This document shows, one piece after another, positions 1 through 7,096 of a stretch of 9,608 nucleotides of DNA. Both the position numbers and the translations under genes were made by a program. The DNA lies in assembly GCA_965367215.1 (NCBI GenBank), contig CBDUIJ010000228.1, positions 1 through 9,608 of the forward strand, written 5' to 3'. Numbering within the stretch: position 1 is the stretch's first letter; every line of letters begins with the position of its first letter. The notes under the pieces are model-generated. The model was not told the origin of the DNA. It saw only the letters and a list, made by a program, of their open reading frames with translations, and did no database searches. The DNA comes from Granulosicoccus sp965367215. Lineage in GTDB: Bacteria; Pseudomonadota; Gammaproteobacteria; Granulosicoccales; Granulosicoccaceae.

Positions 1-162
1 GAAGCTGCCGAAGCTGCCGAAGCTGCCGAAGCTGCCGAAGCTGCCGAAGCTGCCGAAGCTGCCGAAGCTGCCGAAGCTGCCGAAGCTGCCGAAGCTGCCG
101 AAGCTGCCGAAGCTGCCGAAGCTGCCGAAGCTGCCGAAGCTGCCGAAGCTGCCGAAGCTGCC
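1..162 (+). repeat. Perfect 9-bp tandem array, (GAAGCTGCC)18, encoding (Glu-Ala-Ala)18
   Basis: Eighteen identical copies of GAAGCTGCC run from the first base to 162 with no mismatch, and the array is cut by the window edge, so the true copy number is larger or unknown. It lies in frame with the downstream coding sequence. The unit is a multiple of three, so gain or loss of copies would change only protein length. Identity at synonymous positions points to recent expansion or homogenisation by slippage or unequal recombination. The encoded Glu/Ala pattern should form an acidic alpha-helix or extended spacer. Confidence 0.97.
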
Positions 163-1908
163 GCCAATGATGTGATCCCGGATGCAGTCACACAAGCCAT
201 TGTCGAACCTGAAGCCGCCGATGACGTGGCGGCTGTCACCACTTACCCGACCGTTGACTCCAGCGTCGCCACCGAACTGGGCACTGGCAATGAGTCGCTG
301 CAAGACGAGCAGGATTTCGGGGACTACCCAGAGGATCCCGTCAGCAACAGTGCCGAGGACATGCTGACCCGTATCAAGACCAGCTTTTCCGACATGAGCG
401 GCATGAACCGTCTGATGACGCTTGCCGCCGTCGCCTTGCCGCTGCTGCTGACAGGCTTCTGGCTGCTGATGAGGGGCCGCGACAATGAAGCGGAAGATGA
501 GCGCTCGGCGCGATCGTATCCAGTGCGCGATCAAGCTGCCATGTCGGGACAGATGCGTTCCCGCTCGATTCATACAGACCCTTTCGACGATGGCTTCGAT
601 GAAGCAATCTCCCCCGCCAGGCACGAGCAAACGGGTGTCGCCACGGCCGATTCCGCAGACGAACGTACACAACGCCGCTTCAATCGCGAGGCCGATGAAC
701 TGTTTGAAGTCGATCTGTCAGCCGCCAGACCTGTGACAAGACCGGATACGTCGGCAGCACGCAGACTCAGAGCGGTTCCTACGTCCACACCGCCCGTCAC
801 AAAACCCGCTGGAGCATCGCTCACCCCGTCAGCTCAGCCAGATCTCGAGCCAACGGTCCTGCGATCGGACGAATCTGCCCCCGATCTCACCATCAAGCGC
901 CAACCTGCCCCAGCTATCACGCCTGAACCGACTTCCGAACCTGCACCGGAACTGGACTCGACTGTCGATTCAGACACCAATCCTGCAACTGAATCCGCAA
1001 CGGTCATAACACCTCACGCTGCGCCCGACCCGGACATCGACGTAGCTTCCGAAGCTGCAATCGAGGCTTCCAGTACAAGCGCGGCGCAAGCCGGGACAGC
1101 CACCGACATGCCTGCCCCACCTGCTGAAGATTCACCCAAGTCGGTTGAAGAGACACCCAGGCCTGCTGAAAAGATGGACATCACATTGAAGCCGGCAACC
1201 GAGCGCGACGGTTATCTGGCCTGGTTGAGCGTTCAGGATGAATCCCGGCAGCAGACACTGGCTGTCGAATTCTTCATCTACTGGATGGCTTATGTCGATG
1301 AGCGTTTCGAGCCCAGCCTGCGGCAGAAGATCTTCCAGCAGAAGAATCCCAAGGATCATGAGCTGATCAAACGCTGGGCACTGAAGCAGGATGTACACGC
1401 CTTCGCGGGCAACGTGCAATGGGTACAGCAGAATCTGGATACGAGACAGCATGAGCAGATCATCAGGCTGCTGATGGCACTGCTGGTCAGTGAGAACGCC
1501 TTGACACCCGCTCAGAACACCCTTCTACGCTTTCTGGCCGATGCCTTCGGATTTGGTCCTGAATGGCTCGCGAAACATTTCGAATACGCCTTTGGGCAGC
1601 CGCTGCCCAAGTTGCCGAGACCTGACAAGCCGGCATGGTGGCAACAACAATCGGCCGACAGCCTCAAACGCTGGGACGGACGCTCGGTAGCACGCCAGAC
1701 CGTGGATATTCAGTATCGCGTCAAACTGGGTTTGCCGTTTGGTATCGAGCTGGATGAAAAATCGATTCTTGCCAGTTATCACCGCGCGGCAAGGCGCTGC
1801 AATCCGGAGCACTTCGACAGGCTATCGCCACGAGTGCGCACACTGGTAGAAAATCAACTGGAGCGCTTCAAACAGGCTGCCGAATCACTGCTGGAGGTAT
1901 CAGCATGA
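1..1908 (+). CDS. Membrane-anchored TerB-like / degenerate J-domain-like protein (5' end missing)
   Basis: The reading frame is open to the left edge, so the N-terminus is missing; 635 residues are visible. In order they show 18 perfect Glu-Ala-Ala repeats (1-54), an acidic stretch, one transmembrane helix (about 138-157, LAAVALPLLLTGFWLL core), a disordered Pro/Glu/Ala/Thr linker (about 160-400), an all-helical TerB-like region (about 412-532), and a C-terminal J-domain-like segment (about 574-632). There the pattern KLGLPFGIELDEKSILASYH is followed by RRCNPEHF, where a canonical J domain has HPD. Helix, TerB, then J is the order of DjlA, a membrane co-chaperone of DnaK, but the HPD tripeptide needed to stimulate Hsp70 is NPE here (codons 1801-1809). 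I infer a membrane-tethered scaffold or regulatory co-chaperone relative rather than a working DnaJ. The stop overlaps the next start as ATGA. The TerB and J assignments are by eye; an unrelated helical domain is possible. Confidence 0.72.
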   Translation, partial: EAAEAAEAAEAAEAAEAAEAAEAAEAAEAAEAAEAAEAAEAAEAAEAAEAAEAAANDVIPDAVTQAIVEPEAADDVAAVTTYPTVDSSVATELGTGNESLQDEQDFGDYPEDPVSNSAEDMLTRIKTSFSDMSGMNRLMTLAAVALPLLLTGFWLLMRGRDNEAEDERSARSYPVRDQAAMSGQMRSRSIHTDPFDDGFDEAISPARHEQTGVATADSADERTQRRFNREADELFEVDLSAARPVTRPDTSAARRLRAVPTSTPPVTKPAGASLTPSAQPDLEPTVLRSDESAPDLTIKRQPAPAITPEPTSEPAPELDSTVDSDTNPATESATVITPHAAPDPDIDVASEAAIEASSTSAAQAGTATDMPAPPAEDSPKSVEETPRPAEKMDITLKPATERDGYLAWLSVQDESRQQTLAVEFFIYWMAYVDERFEPSLRQKIFQQKNPKDHELIKRWALKQDVHAFAGNVQWVQQNLDTRQHEQIIRLLMALLVSENALTPAQNTLLRFLADAFGFGPEWLAKHFEYAFGQPLPKLPRPDKPAWWQQQSADSLKRWDGRSVARQTVDIQYRVKLGLPFGIELDEKSILASYHRAARRCNPEHFDRLSPRVRTLVENQLERFKQAAESLLEVSA

Positions 1909-2195
1909 AAAACCATTTACGCAGAATCGGACTGCCTCGAAAGGCAACCGAGGCCCAGATCACCGATGCCATTGCCGATGCCATGAATGACGGCGGGGAC
2001 AGGCAATCCCTTATTGACGCTGAAACAGTACTGACGAAAAAGACCACTCGCGCCTATTACGAGCGCACACATCTGCAATATGAAGCCATCAATGCCGCAC
2101 TGGACTGCCTGAATGCCCCCATTGCGGTGGATTCGCATTCCTGGCGAGAGCGCCTGCAGGAATTCGATACGCAATTGGATGACGACACGCTCTGA
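1905..2195 (+). CDS. Small J-domain-like protein lacking HPD, coupled to the upstream gene
   Basis: A 96-aa protein. The start is supported by a strong GGAGG seven bases before the ATG, and by ATGA overlap with the upstream stop, so translation is probably coupled. The N-terminal half follows the J-domain helix pattern: LRRIGLPRKATEAQITDAI resembles helices I-II, and AETVLTKKTTRAYYER (about residues 40-55) resembles the helix III/IV end, often written VLSDPxxRxxYDR. The HPD loop is missing; the corresponding stretch is a short NDGGDRQ. A tail of about 40 residues ends acidic (QLDDDTL). No signal peptide or membrane helix is seen, so it is probably cytoplasmic. Taken with the NPE-bearing domain of its neighbour, I infer the two act together, perhaps as a heterodimer of J-like folds. 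The gene is well supported; the fold is a pattern-level call. Confidence 0.7.
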   Translation: MKNHLRRIGLPRKATEAQITDAIADAMNDGGDRQSLIDAETVLTKKTTRAYYERTHLQYEAINAALDCLNAPIAVDSHSWRERLQEFDTQLDDDTL

Positions 2196-2262
2196 CAACT
2201 GTCGAGCAATGACACAGTGTCAGGCGTGCACTCTACCGTCGCCTGCAACACCGTTTGCTGTT

Positions 2263-2874
2263 TCAGTTGGATTCTGTGAGCTCGAACGGCAACGGGATGT
2301 GCGTCCGGCAATGAGACTCTACCGCCAACACACTCAGACGTGAACCAAGCAGAGAAAACTCGTTGGATTCATCCGATTCGGGATCTGACTTACCGGCCTG
2401 ATCGTCAACGGTAAATGTCTGATGAATCAGCAAATGGGATGAGGTATCGAGCAACAGCCTCAATTCCTGCTGTGTGGCCTGTCCGGCCAGGAAGGAATAT
2501 TCATGCAACGCCGAGTCGCCGTCGATCAAGGCTGGAAAATCGTAGGGCTCTCTGTCAAGGGACAGTAGCAACAAGCCCTGACCCGCCGAGGGCTGAGTGT
2601 CCTGCTCCGGCAAGATGATGCGCACGGCCGGCGTACACCCGAAACGAGGTATGAACGCCACCTCCAGAACCGCGCCTGGCGTACCGCGAGAACGCGTACG
2701 GGCGATGTACTCATTGAGAATGGAACGATCGTCCAGCGTCGTCTTCTCCAGAACACCATTCCAGTCCAGAAATTCGGTATCGGTCAATGAAGAAACCTGC
2801 ACGTCAGCAGCACTGGCAGTCAAGGGTGCCAATACAACCGCAAGCCCCACCAGAGCAGTCCAACGCGAGTACAT
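2263..2874 (-). CDS. Secreted (periplasmic) protein of unknown function
   Basis: A 203-aa protein. I chose the ATG at 2874 because AGAGG sits five bases upstream and the product then begins with a clean Sec signal peptide: MYSRW, a hydrophobic core TALVGLAVVLAPL, and an AxA-type site (TASA/AD, cleavage about residue 22-23). A longer in-frame ATG at 2934 would put a charged, Cys- and Trp-rich segment before the signal. The mature part has exactly two cysteines (C80 in RFGCTPAV and C189 in ESHCRTH), which could form a disulfide in the periplasm. It also has an acidic patch (DPESDESNE, about 164-172). No lipobox or membrane helix follows the signal. I do not recognise the family. The gene converges with the TerB/J-like pair and diverges from the coiled-coil membrane protein gene, so it is probably monocistronic. 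Confidence 0.75.
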   Translation of the reverse strand: MYSRWTALVGLAVVLAPLTASAADVQVSSLTDTEFLDWNGVLEKTTLDDRSILNEYIARTRSRGTPGAVLEVAFIPRFGCTPAVRIILPEQDTQPSAGQGLLLLSLDREPYDFPALIDGDSALHEYSFLAGQATQQELRLLLDTSSHLLIHQTFTVDDQAGKSDPESDESNEFSLLGSRLSVLAVESHCRTHIPLPFELTESN

Positions 2875-3115
2875 ATCTACCTCTATGCGAACATCAATAA
2901 CGCAGTGTAGCTGCAATTTGCGGCACCACCACACCCGACAAGCAATTTAATCTGACTAGACAGTAATGATCAAGCCTGAATTTTGATACAGGTTACATTC
3001 GCAGGCACCTGTTACAAACGAGAAGGTTCTGCTGGTTACCTCTCGTATCCGGGCAAACAGGGCATTCATTTTGCTAACAGGTTCTCATTGATTCTGTCGT
3101 GTGTGGATACGTCCA
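2875..3115. other. Divergent intergenic region (241 bp) with three GTTAC motifs
   Basis: The region separates two divergently transcribed genes and should hold both promoters. Besides the - strand candidate above, the pentamer GTTAC occurs three times in the same orientation (2992-2996, 3011-3015, 3035-3039), in the contexts aGGTTACa, cTGTTACa and tGGTTACc. This could be an activator or repressor site array, though such a short motif may recur by chance. No convincing -35/-10 pair was found for the + strand gene. Confidence 0.3.
2945..2973 (-). promoter_or_regulatory. Candidate sigma-70 type promoter for the secreted protein gene
   Basis: Read on the - strand, TTGATC (2973-2968) and TTAAAT (2950-2945) are separated by exactly 17 bases. 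Each box matches four of six consensus positions. The -10 box lies about 70 bases before the ATG at 2874, leaving a plausible leader. It is the best pair I found by eye in this divergent intergenic region, but two 4/6 boxes can occur by chance. Confidence 0.35.
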
Positions 3116-4843
3116 ATGACTCTGTACCTCTTCAAATACTGCTTACCGTTGCTTCTCGGCTACACCCTGTTCATCGGTCTGGCGGGACGCATGAACCCGT
3201 TTACCAAACCGGAGTATCCGGAGGAGCGTCCTTCCTGGTTTCTGGGTGTCTGGACTGGCCTGACCGTTGCGCTGGTGCTGGGTGTCGGGATGCACATGGC
3301 TTACTCGATCTCCCTGGAAAGCGCCAAGGCACTGCTGCCTACTACGGCTCTGTTCATGGGTGTCTTGTTGTTGCCGGGGTTTGCGGGGTATTCCTTGTAT
3401 CGGCGACACATTTCGCGTGAGCTGCGTGAGGCGCCGTTCTCCATGGCTCCGGAAAGCAACGGGTTGAAGCACAGACTGGAGAGCGATGCCATGTGGCGAG
3501 CCAATGAGCAAAAAGCCGAAGATTCCGAGGAGTCGGACGCGGCGCTTTCGCAAGCATCTGCAGACGACAACGTCTGGTCCATGCAGTCCGACCCCGATGA
3601 TGATCAGCATGCCCCCATCGTCGCCGCCTTTCTCGAATCTGCGGAGCTGGACGTATTGGACACCCATGATCAAACCGCCGCCAACAGCGAACCGGAAGAG
3701 GCCTTTGAAGCCTATCTCGGTCCCGACTTCGATCTCGACAACGAAACCACGCTGGACGACTACCTGGATGACACCGTCTTCGAAGAATTTCATTACGCCG
3801 ACCTGGATCTGGATGCCACACAACTGGATGCCACCCGGCTGATCGACATGTCTGACATCGCAGGGGTGCAGATCTCCGACTCAACCAACGCCAATGACTC
3901 TGAACTGAGTCTGTTCGACGAGACGGAATTCACCCAGGCCAACGAATTGAGCGAGATCGAACAGTCGTTTTCTTCCCTGGACATCGACGACGATGAATTC
4001 GCCGCTACCCATGAGGAATTCATGGCGCTTCAGGACGAGAATTCCGATGAAACTCTGGAGCAGGCGGCCACCGCCCTTACCCTCGATGACACTGATCTCA
4101 CACAGGCTGTACAGGATCTGGAACAGCCACACGACACGAGCGAATCGGACACTGCCATCACCGGCACTTATGCAACATCAGTGACCAATCTTCAGCTGGG
4201 ACAACGCCTGTCAGACGAACTGGCCGCCCATGAGGAGACCTCCCGTCAGCTGCGCATCACTCGCAAGGTACTCGCCAGACTGACACCCTCCGCTCAGGAA
4301 AGTACAGCCTCGCAGGCTGGCGAATCTGAAGATACGGATTCAATGATTCAGTTGAAGGAAGAGCTGGCCGCCAGTATCGCCATGCAGGCATCCCTGCAGG
4401 CAGAGGCCAATAGCGAAAAGGAAAAGCGCCTGCAATCGGAAGAAGCCGGTTCTCGACTGCGCCAGGAGTTGATTCAGGCGAAGCACGACATTCGTCGAAG
4501 CTCGGCTGCTCGTGCCAAGGCACTGAGCACTGCCAACAAGGCCATCGCCTTTGCTCGACAGACTCTGCAGGTTCGTGCCCTGCTCGAAGAAGAGCTGCAG
4601 ATGGCCAGAAACACCCTGTCAAAACGCCAGGATACGATCAGCAGCGTCATCAGGGAACTGGAAAACGAGAAGGAACGAACCCAGGAAGAAGTCGCCTATA
4701 TGGCCCAACAACTGGTTGTTCACGACCACCTGCCACAGCATCATCACGACGATGAACTGACACACGATGATATGGACCATACCTTGCCGGTGACACCCAA
4801 TGGCAAGATCACGGAGATACACCAGACGGGCCCTGAACTATAG
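3116..4843 (+). CDS. Three-helix membrane protein with acidic linker and C-terminal coiled coil, unknown function
   Basis: A 575-aa protein. The ATG at 3116 is preferred over an in-frame GTG at 3101: a weak GGA lies about nine bases upstream, and the hydrophobic helix then starts at once. Predicted membrane helices lie near residues 2-23, 42-64 and 74-95, followed by the basic RRHISRELRE, so the long C-terminal part is probably cytoplasmic. Residues about 130-345 are strongly acidic and low complexity (many Asp/Glu, small repeats such as LDATQLDATRL). Residues about 357-535 form a Glu/Lys/Arg/Gln/Ala-rich coiled coil. A His/Asp-rich tail follows at about 536-555 (HDH, HHHDDE, HDD, DH). No catalytic motif is visible. 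The architecture suggests a membrane-tethered structural, scaffold or tethering protein, which is inference. I do not recognise the family. Confidence 0.8.
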   Translation: MTLYLFKYCLPLLLGYTLFIGLAGRMNPFTKPEYPEERPSWFLGVWTGLTVALVLGVGMHMAYSISLESAKALLPTTALFMGVLLLPGFAGYSLYRRHISRELREAPFSMAPESNGLKHRLESDAMWRANEQKAEDSEESDAALSQASADDNVWSMQSDPDDDQHAPIVAAFLESAELDVLDTHDQTAANSEPEEAFEAYLGPDFDLDNETTLDDYLDDTVFEEFHYADLDLDATQLDATRLIDMSDIAGVQISDSTNANDSELSLFDETEFTQANELSEIEQSFSSLDIDDDEFAATHEEFMALQDENSDETLEQAATALTLDDTDLTQAVQDLEQPHDTSESDTAITGTYATSVTNLQLGQRLSDELAAHEETSRQLRITRKVLARLTPSAQESTASQAGESEDTDSMIQLKEELAASIAMQASLQAEANSEKEKRLQSEEAGSRLRQELIQAKHDIRRSSAARAKALSTANKAIAFARQTLQVRALLEEELQMARNTLSKRQDTISSVIRELENEKERTQEEVAYMAQQLVVHDHLPQHHHDDELTHDDMDHTLPVTPNGKITEIHQTGPEL

Positions 4844-4854
4844 CCATCTGAATG

Positions 4855-4894
4855 CCCCTGACCCTGGACAGTCAGCTGTCACAGGGCCAAGGGG
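4855..4894. terminator. Strong hairpin between convergent genes, possible bidirectional terminator
   Basis: CCCCT (4855-4859) pairs with AGGGG (4890-4894). Inside this, CCCTG GACAG pairs with CTGTC A CAGGG around a TCAG loop, with a single bulged A. It sits 11 bases after the stop of the coiled-coil gene and about 37 bases past the stop of the convergent small membrane gene. No T-tract follows on either strand, so intrinsic termination is uncertain. It may act as an RNA 3'-end stabiliser or a Rho-assisted stop. Confidence 0.45.
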
Positions 4895-4931
4895 TCTGGG
4901 TATAACGTGTCAGTCAACTGCAACTTCTGAC

Positions 4932-5291
4932 CTAGACACGAATCTGGCCTACTCTCTTGGTTTCGATAGGATTCGTTGAAGAACCCTGCTGAAAATCATT
5001 CGCACGTACACGACCGATGAGCGGCTCACGTTCACTATAGTGTGACCCGAAATCCCTTCTCGCTTCAAAGCTCTCCCTTGCTCGTCGCTGCATGCCCAAC
5101 ATGCACCACACAGCGAATAGGTACACCCCTAGAAACGCCAGCAGAATATGCACACCCTGCATGGTTAGAAGCGTCACAACCCCCGCAAATACAATCGTAC
5201 AACACGCGATGATTCCCATGACTTGGTAAGGACTCATGGCATCGCTCTTTATTATGACTTCACCTCGAATATACTCGCCAGCATCTAGCAT
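4932..5291 (-). CDS. Small two-helix membrane protein, unknown function
   Basis: 119 aa from the ATG at 5291 (AGGG five bases upstream), or 101 aa from the ATG at 5237 (AAGAG seven bases upstream); the sequence does not decide between them. Two adjacent hydrophobic segments (about residues 23-43 and 46-67 in the long form) are joined by the short turn MQG and form a helical hairpin containing CC and a later Cys. The C-terminal half is hydrophilic and basic (QRRARESFEARRD, ETKRVGQIRV), which favours a cytoplasmic tail by the positive-inside rule. No family is recognised. It converges with the coiled-coil membrane gene and is separated by about 250 bp from the TRAP operon, so it is probably a separate unit. 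Confidence 0.6.
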   Translation of the reverse strand: MLDAGEYIRGEVIIKSDAMSPYQVMGIIACCTIVFAGVVTLLTMQGVHILLAFLGVYLFAVWCMLGMQRRARESFEARRDFGSHYSEREPLIGRVRANDFQQGSSTNPIETKRVGQIRV

Positions 5292-5537
5292 GGCAACCCT
5301 GTAACATTTGTGATTTCATGGCGAATGCGTTGTTCGCTGAAAGCGTGTGTGTTACATCACGTTTCAACCCCGGTACTGGACTAAAGACTCATCCTGAACG
5401 AGTCTGTGCTCCGGGTTGCCGAAGCCCGGGCAACCATTCCTGTCGAACGCCCCTCCCCTTCAGCATCACTGGTCGTTCAACCTCTTCCGTAGCGGAATCC
5501 GGCACCCGGTCCATTTCGGTGAGGCTGCCTTTACCGA
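5292..5537. other. Intergenic region (246 bp) rich in inverted repeats; no gene supported
   Basis: It lies after the 3' end of the TRAP operon and before the start of the small membrane gene, both on the - strand. Visible structures: AGACTC/GAGTCT (5385-5390 with 5400-5405); GGTTGCC/GGCAACC (5414-5420 with 5429-5435), which competes with CCGGG/CCCGG (5411-5415 with 5425-5429); and TTCCG/CGGAA (5485-5489 with 5493-5497). TGTAACA (5300-5306) and TGTTACA (5350-5356) form a widely spaced inverted pair just upstream of the small gene. None of the hairpins is followed by a clear T-run. The stretch probably holds the operon 3' end and the promoter of the small gene. Confidence 0.4.
5411..5435. terminator. 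Hairpin downstream of the TRAP operon, weak terminator candidate
   Basis: GGTTGCC (5414-5420) and GGCAACC (5429-5435) form a perfect 7-bp stem with an 8-base loop. An alternative overlapping stem uses CCGGG (5411-5415) and CCCGG (5425-5429), so the two folds are mutually exclusive. It lies about 100 bases past the last gene of the operon on the - strand. The missing T-tract makes intrinsic termination doubtful. Confidence 0.3.
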
Positions 5538-5726
5538 CTAGTCTGCATCGTCAGCGGCGGAAGACTTCTTCGCACGACCTTCGTGCACCAGAAAGTCGTA
5601 GGCAACCAGCAGGAGGGTTGCGCCGATGATCAGGCCCAGATCGAGTCGCGGCACATACACCACGAGTATCACCAGAAAAGCCGTGAGTACAGCCAGTGCC
5701 AGCAATGCCATCACTTTGTCAGTCAT
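5538..5726 (-). CDS. 62-aa two-helix membrane protein, last gene of the TRAP operon
   Basis: The ATG at 5726 overlaps the amidase stop as ATGA, with AAAGGA about eight bases upstream, so translation is coupled and well supported. Two hydrophobic helices (about residues 4-24 and 29-46) are joined by the short turn VPRLDLG. A charged C-terminal tail follows (HEGRAKKSSAADDAD). No signal-peptide cleavage site is evident. Small two-helix proteins of this type may accompany TRAP clusters, but I cannot name a characterised family. Its position suggests a subunit or stability factor for the DctQM membrane complex; this is inference only. Confidence 0.8.
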   Translation of the reverse strand: MTDKVMALLALAVLTAFLVILVVYVPRLDLGLIIGATLLLVAYDFLVHEGRAKKSSAADDAD

Positions 5727-7078
5727 ATCGCTATCCTTTCGTTGGCCTCGGCAATCTGCGCTGCCAGCCAGCGCGCGGTTCGCAGCAAGCGCCCATCCTG
5801 ATGCCGCCGGCCGACCAGTTGTACCCCCATAGGCAGGCCTTCACCATTGTCGAATACCGGCAAGGTGATACAGGGGTTTCCGCACAGGGTCCACAAGCCG
5901 TTGAAGATGGCATTGCCGGTCGAGCTCAGTCCAGCTGGCGCGGCACCAGGCGCGGCTACCGTCAGAATGACATCGCAGCGTTCGAACACTTCCTCGAGCC
6001 CGGCATTGAGCACCTGCGGCACATCCAGAGCCGATAGATAATCGCGTGCGGGAATCTGGTTGCCCCGTTTCAAGGCTCCCTGCAATTCCTTCGACAGCTG
6101 ATCGAAACCGTGCTGTTCATAATGATGAAAGTTTCTGGCCATCTCGGCAAGATTGATGCGCTCTCGGGCACCAGCGGCTTCGGCAAACAACCCAGCCAGC
6201 GGCACCTCGAAACACTGCTCTCCCAGAAACTCGACAAGCTCTTCCAGAGCCTGCTGCATTTCGGGCTCTGCCTGATCCCAGTAAGGCGTCTTCACGAATG
6301 CAAAGGTCGGCTTGACCGGCACCTCGGCCGATGCCGTTTCCAGCAAGCGAGGAAACGGCGCCAGCGCTGTCGCCGAATCGGCGTCATCGTGGCCGTACAG
6401 AACCTCGGCCAGCATGGCCGCATCTTCAGTCGTACGTGCAAACACACCAATAGTATCGAGTGAGGGTGATTGCCTCAGTACCCCACTGCGCGGTATGCAA
6501 CCGAAGGTGGGCTTGAAGCCGACAACACCACAGAACGACGCTGGACGAATCACTGACCCACCGGTCTGGGTACCCACGGCCAGCGGTACCATGGCCGCGG
6601 CGACAGCGGCAGCTGAACCCGAGGAAGAGCCGCCCGGTGTGTGTTCAGGGTTGACCGGATTGCGTGTCTTGCCTGGCCCCAGAAAGGCCAGCTCCGCGCT
6701 GATTGTCTTGCCCATGATCAACGCACCCGCCGCCTTGAGCCTGGCCACCAGAAAGGCATCGTGCTCCGGCACCCTGCCCTCATCCAGTACCGTACCGTTC
6801 GCCGTGGGAATACGCGCCGTGTCGATGATGTCCTTCAATGCAACCGGCAGACCATGCAAGGGGCCGATCGGCGCTCCCGAGAGTCGTCGCTGATCCAGCT
6901 GGCGCGCCTCGGCCAGCACGTGCTCGGCATCCAGCCATGCCCATGCCTGAACCTCGGGTTCACGCGCCGCGATCTGCTCCAGATACAGCCGAGCCAGAGC
7001 TTCCACCGACATGGCACCACTGGCCAGTCGGTCGCGCAGCTCCAGTGCGCTTACTTCACTCAATGCCTTCATGTTCAT
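5723..7078 (-). CDS. Amidase-signature family amidohydrolase
   Basis: A 451-aa protein, the usual length for the family. It carries the amidase signature GGSSSGSAAAVAA, the motif GTQTGGSVIRPASFCGVVGFKPT, and LHGLPVALKDIID. The predicted Ser-cisSer-Lys triad is K82, S151 and S175; the spacings (69 and 24) equal those of malonamidase E2 (Lys62, Ser131, Ser155). It should hydrolyse a carboxamide to acid plus ammonia in the cytoplasm; no signal peptide is seen. Annotation as a GatA-like protein would be misleading, since gatB and gatC are absent nearby and it sits in a TRAP operon. It follows dctM closely and overlaps the 62-aa gene by ATGA, implying action on the imported solute or a derivative. 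The start is uncertain: ATG 7078, ATG 7072 and GTG 7093 are all in frame. I chose 7078 because a GGTGA lies 11 bases upstream, which is not decisive. Confidence 0.92.
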   Translation of the reverse strand: MNMKALSEVSALELRDRLASGAMSVEALARLYLEQIAAREPEVQAWAWLDAEHVLAEARQLDQRRLSGAPIGPLHGLPVALKDIIDTARIPTANGTVLDEGRVPEHDAFLVARLKAAGALIMGKTISAELAFLGPGKTRNPVNPEHTPGGSSSGSAAAVAAAMVPLAVGTQTGGSVIRPASFCGVVGFKPTFGCIPRSGVLRQSPSLDTIGVFARTTEDAAMLAEVLYGHDDADSATALAPFPRLLETASAEVPVKPTFAFVKTPYWDQAEPEMQQALEELVEFLGEQCFEVPLAGLFAEAAGARERINLAEMARNFHHYEQHGFDQLSKELQGALKRGNQIPARDYLSALDVPQVLNAGLEEVFERCDVILTVAAPGAAPAGLSSTGNAIFNGLWTLCGNPCITLPVFDNGEGLPMGVQLVGRRHQDGRLLRTARWLAAQIAEANERIAI

Positions 7079-7096
7079 GTTTACAGGTGTCACCGA

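Noticed and set aside
1..162. CRISPR-like or regulatory direct repeats
   Set aside because: The units are contiguous with no spacers and in frame with a coding sequence, so this is a coding minisatellite.
172..174. GTG at 172 as the start of the TerB/J-like gene
   Set aside because: The same frame stays open through the EAA repeat to the window edge, and there is no ribosome site; the gene starts outside the window.
2210..2222. Perfect 13-base palindrome TGACACAGTGTCA between convergent genes
   Set aside because: The loop is a single base and no T-run follows, so it is not a terminator; one short palindrome is not enough to call an operator.
3101..3103. GTG at 3101 as the start of the coiled-coil membrane gene
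   Set aside because: No ribosome site at a suitable distance; the ATG at 3116 has a weak one and places the first membrane helix at the N-terminus.
2983..3420. 145-aa open frame on the + strand
   Set aside because: It overlaps the better-supported membrane gene in another frame and shows no convincing domain.
3143..3823. 226-aa open frame on the - strand
   Set aside because: It is antisense to the coiled-coil membrane gene; the Val/Gly-rich sequence mirrors the Asp/Glu-rich coding strand.
5318..5629. 103-aa open frame on the + strand
   Set aside because: It is Arg/Ser/Pro-rich with no motif, crosses the structured intergenic region, and ends antisense to the coupled 62-aa gene.
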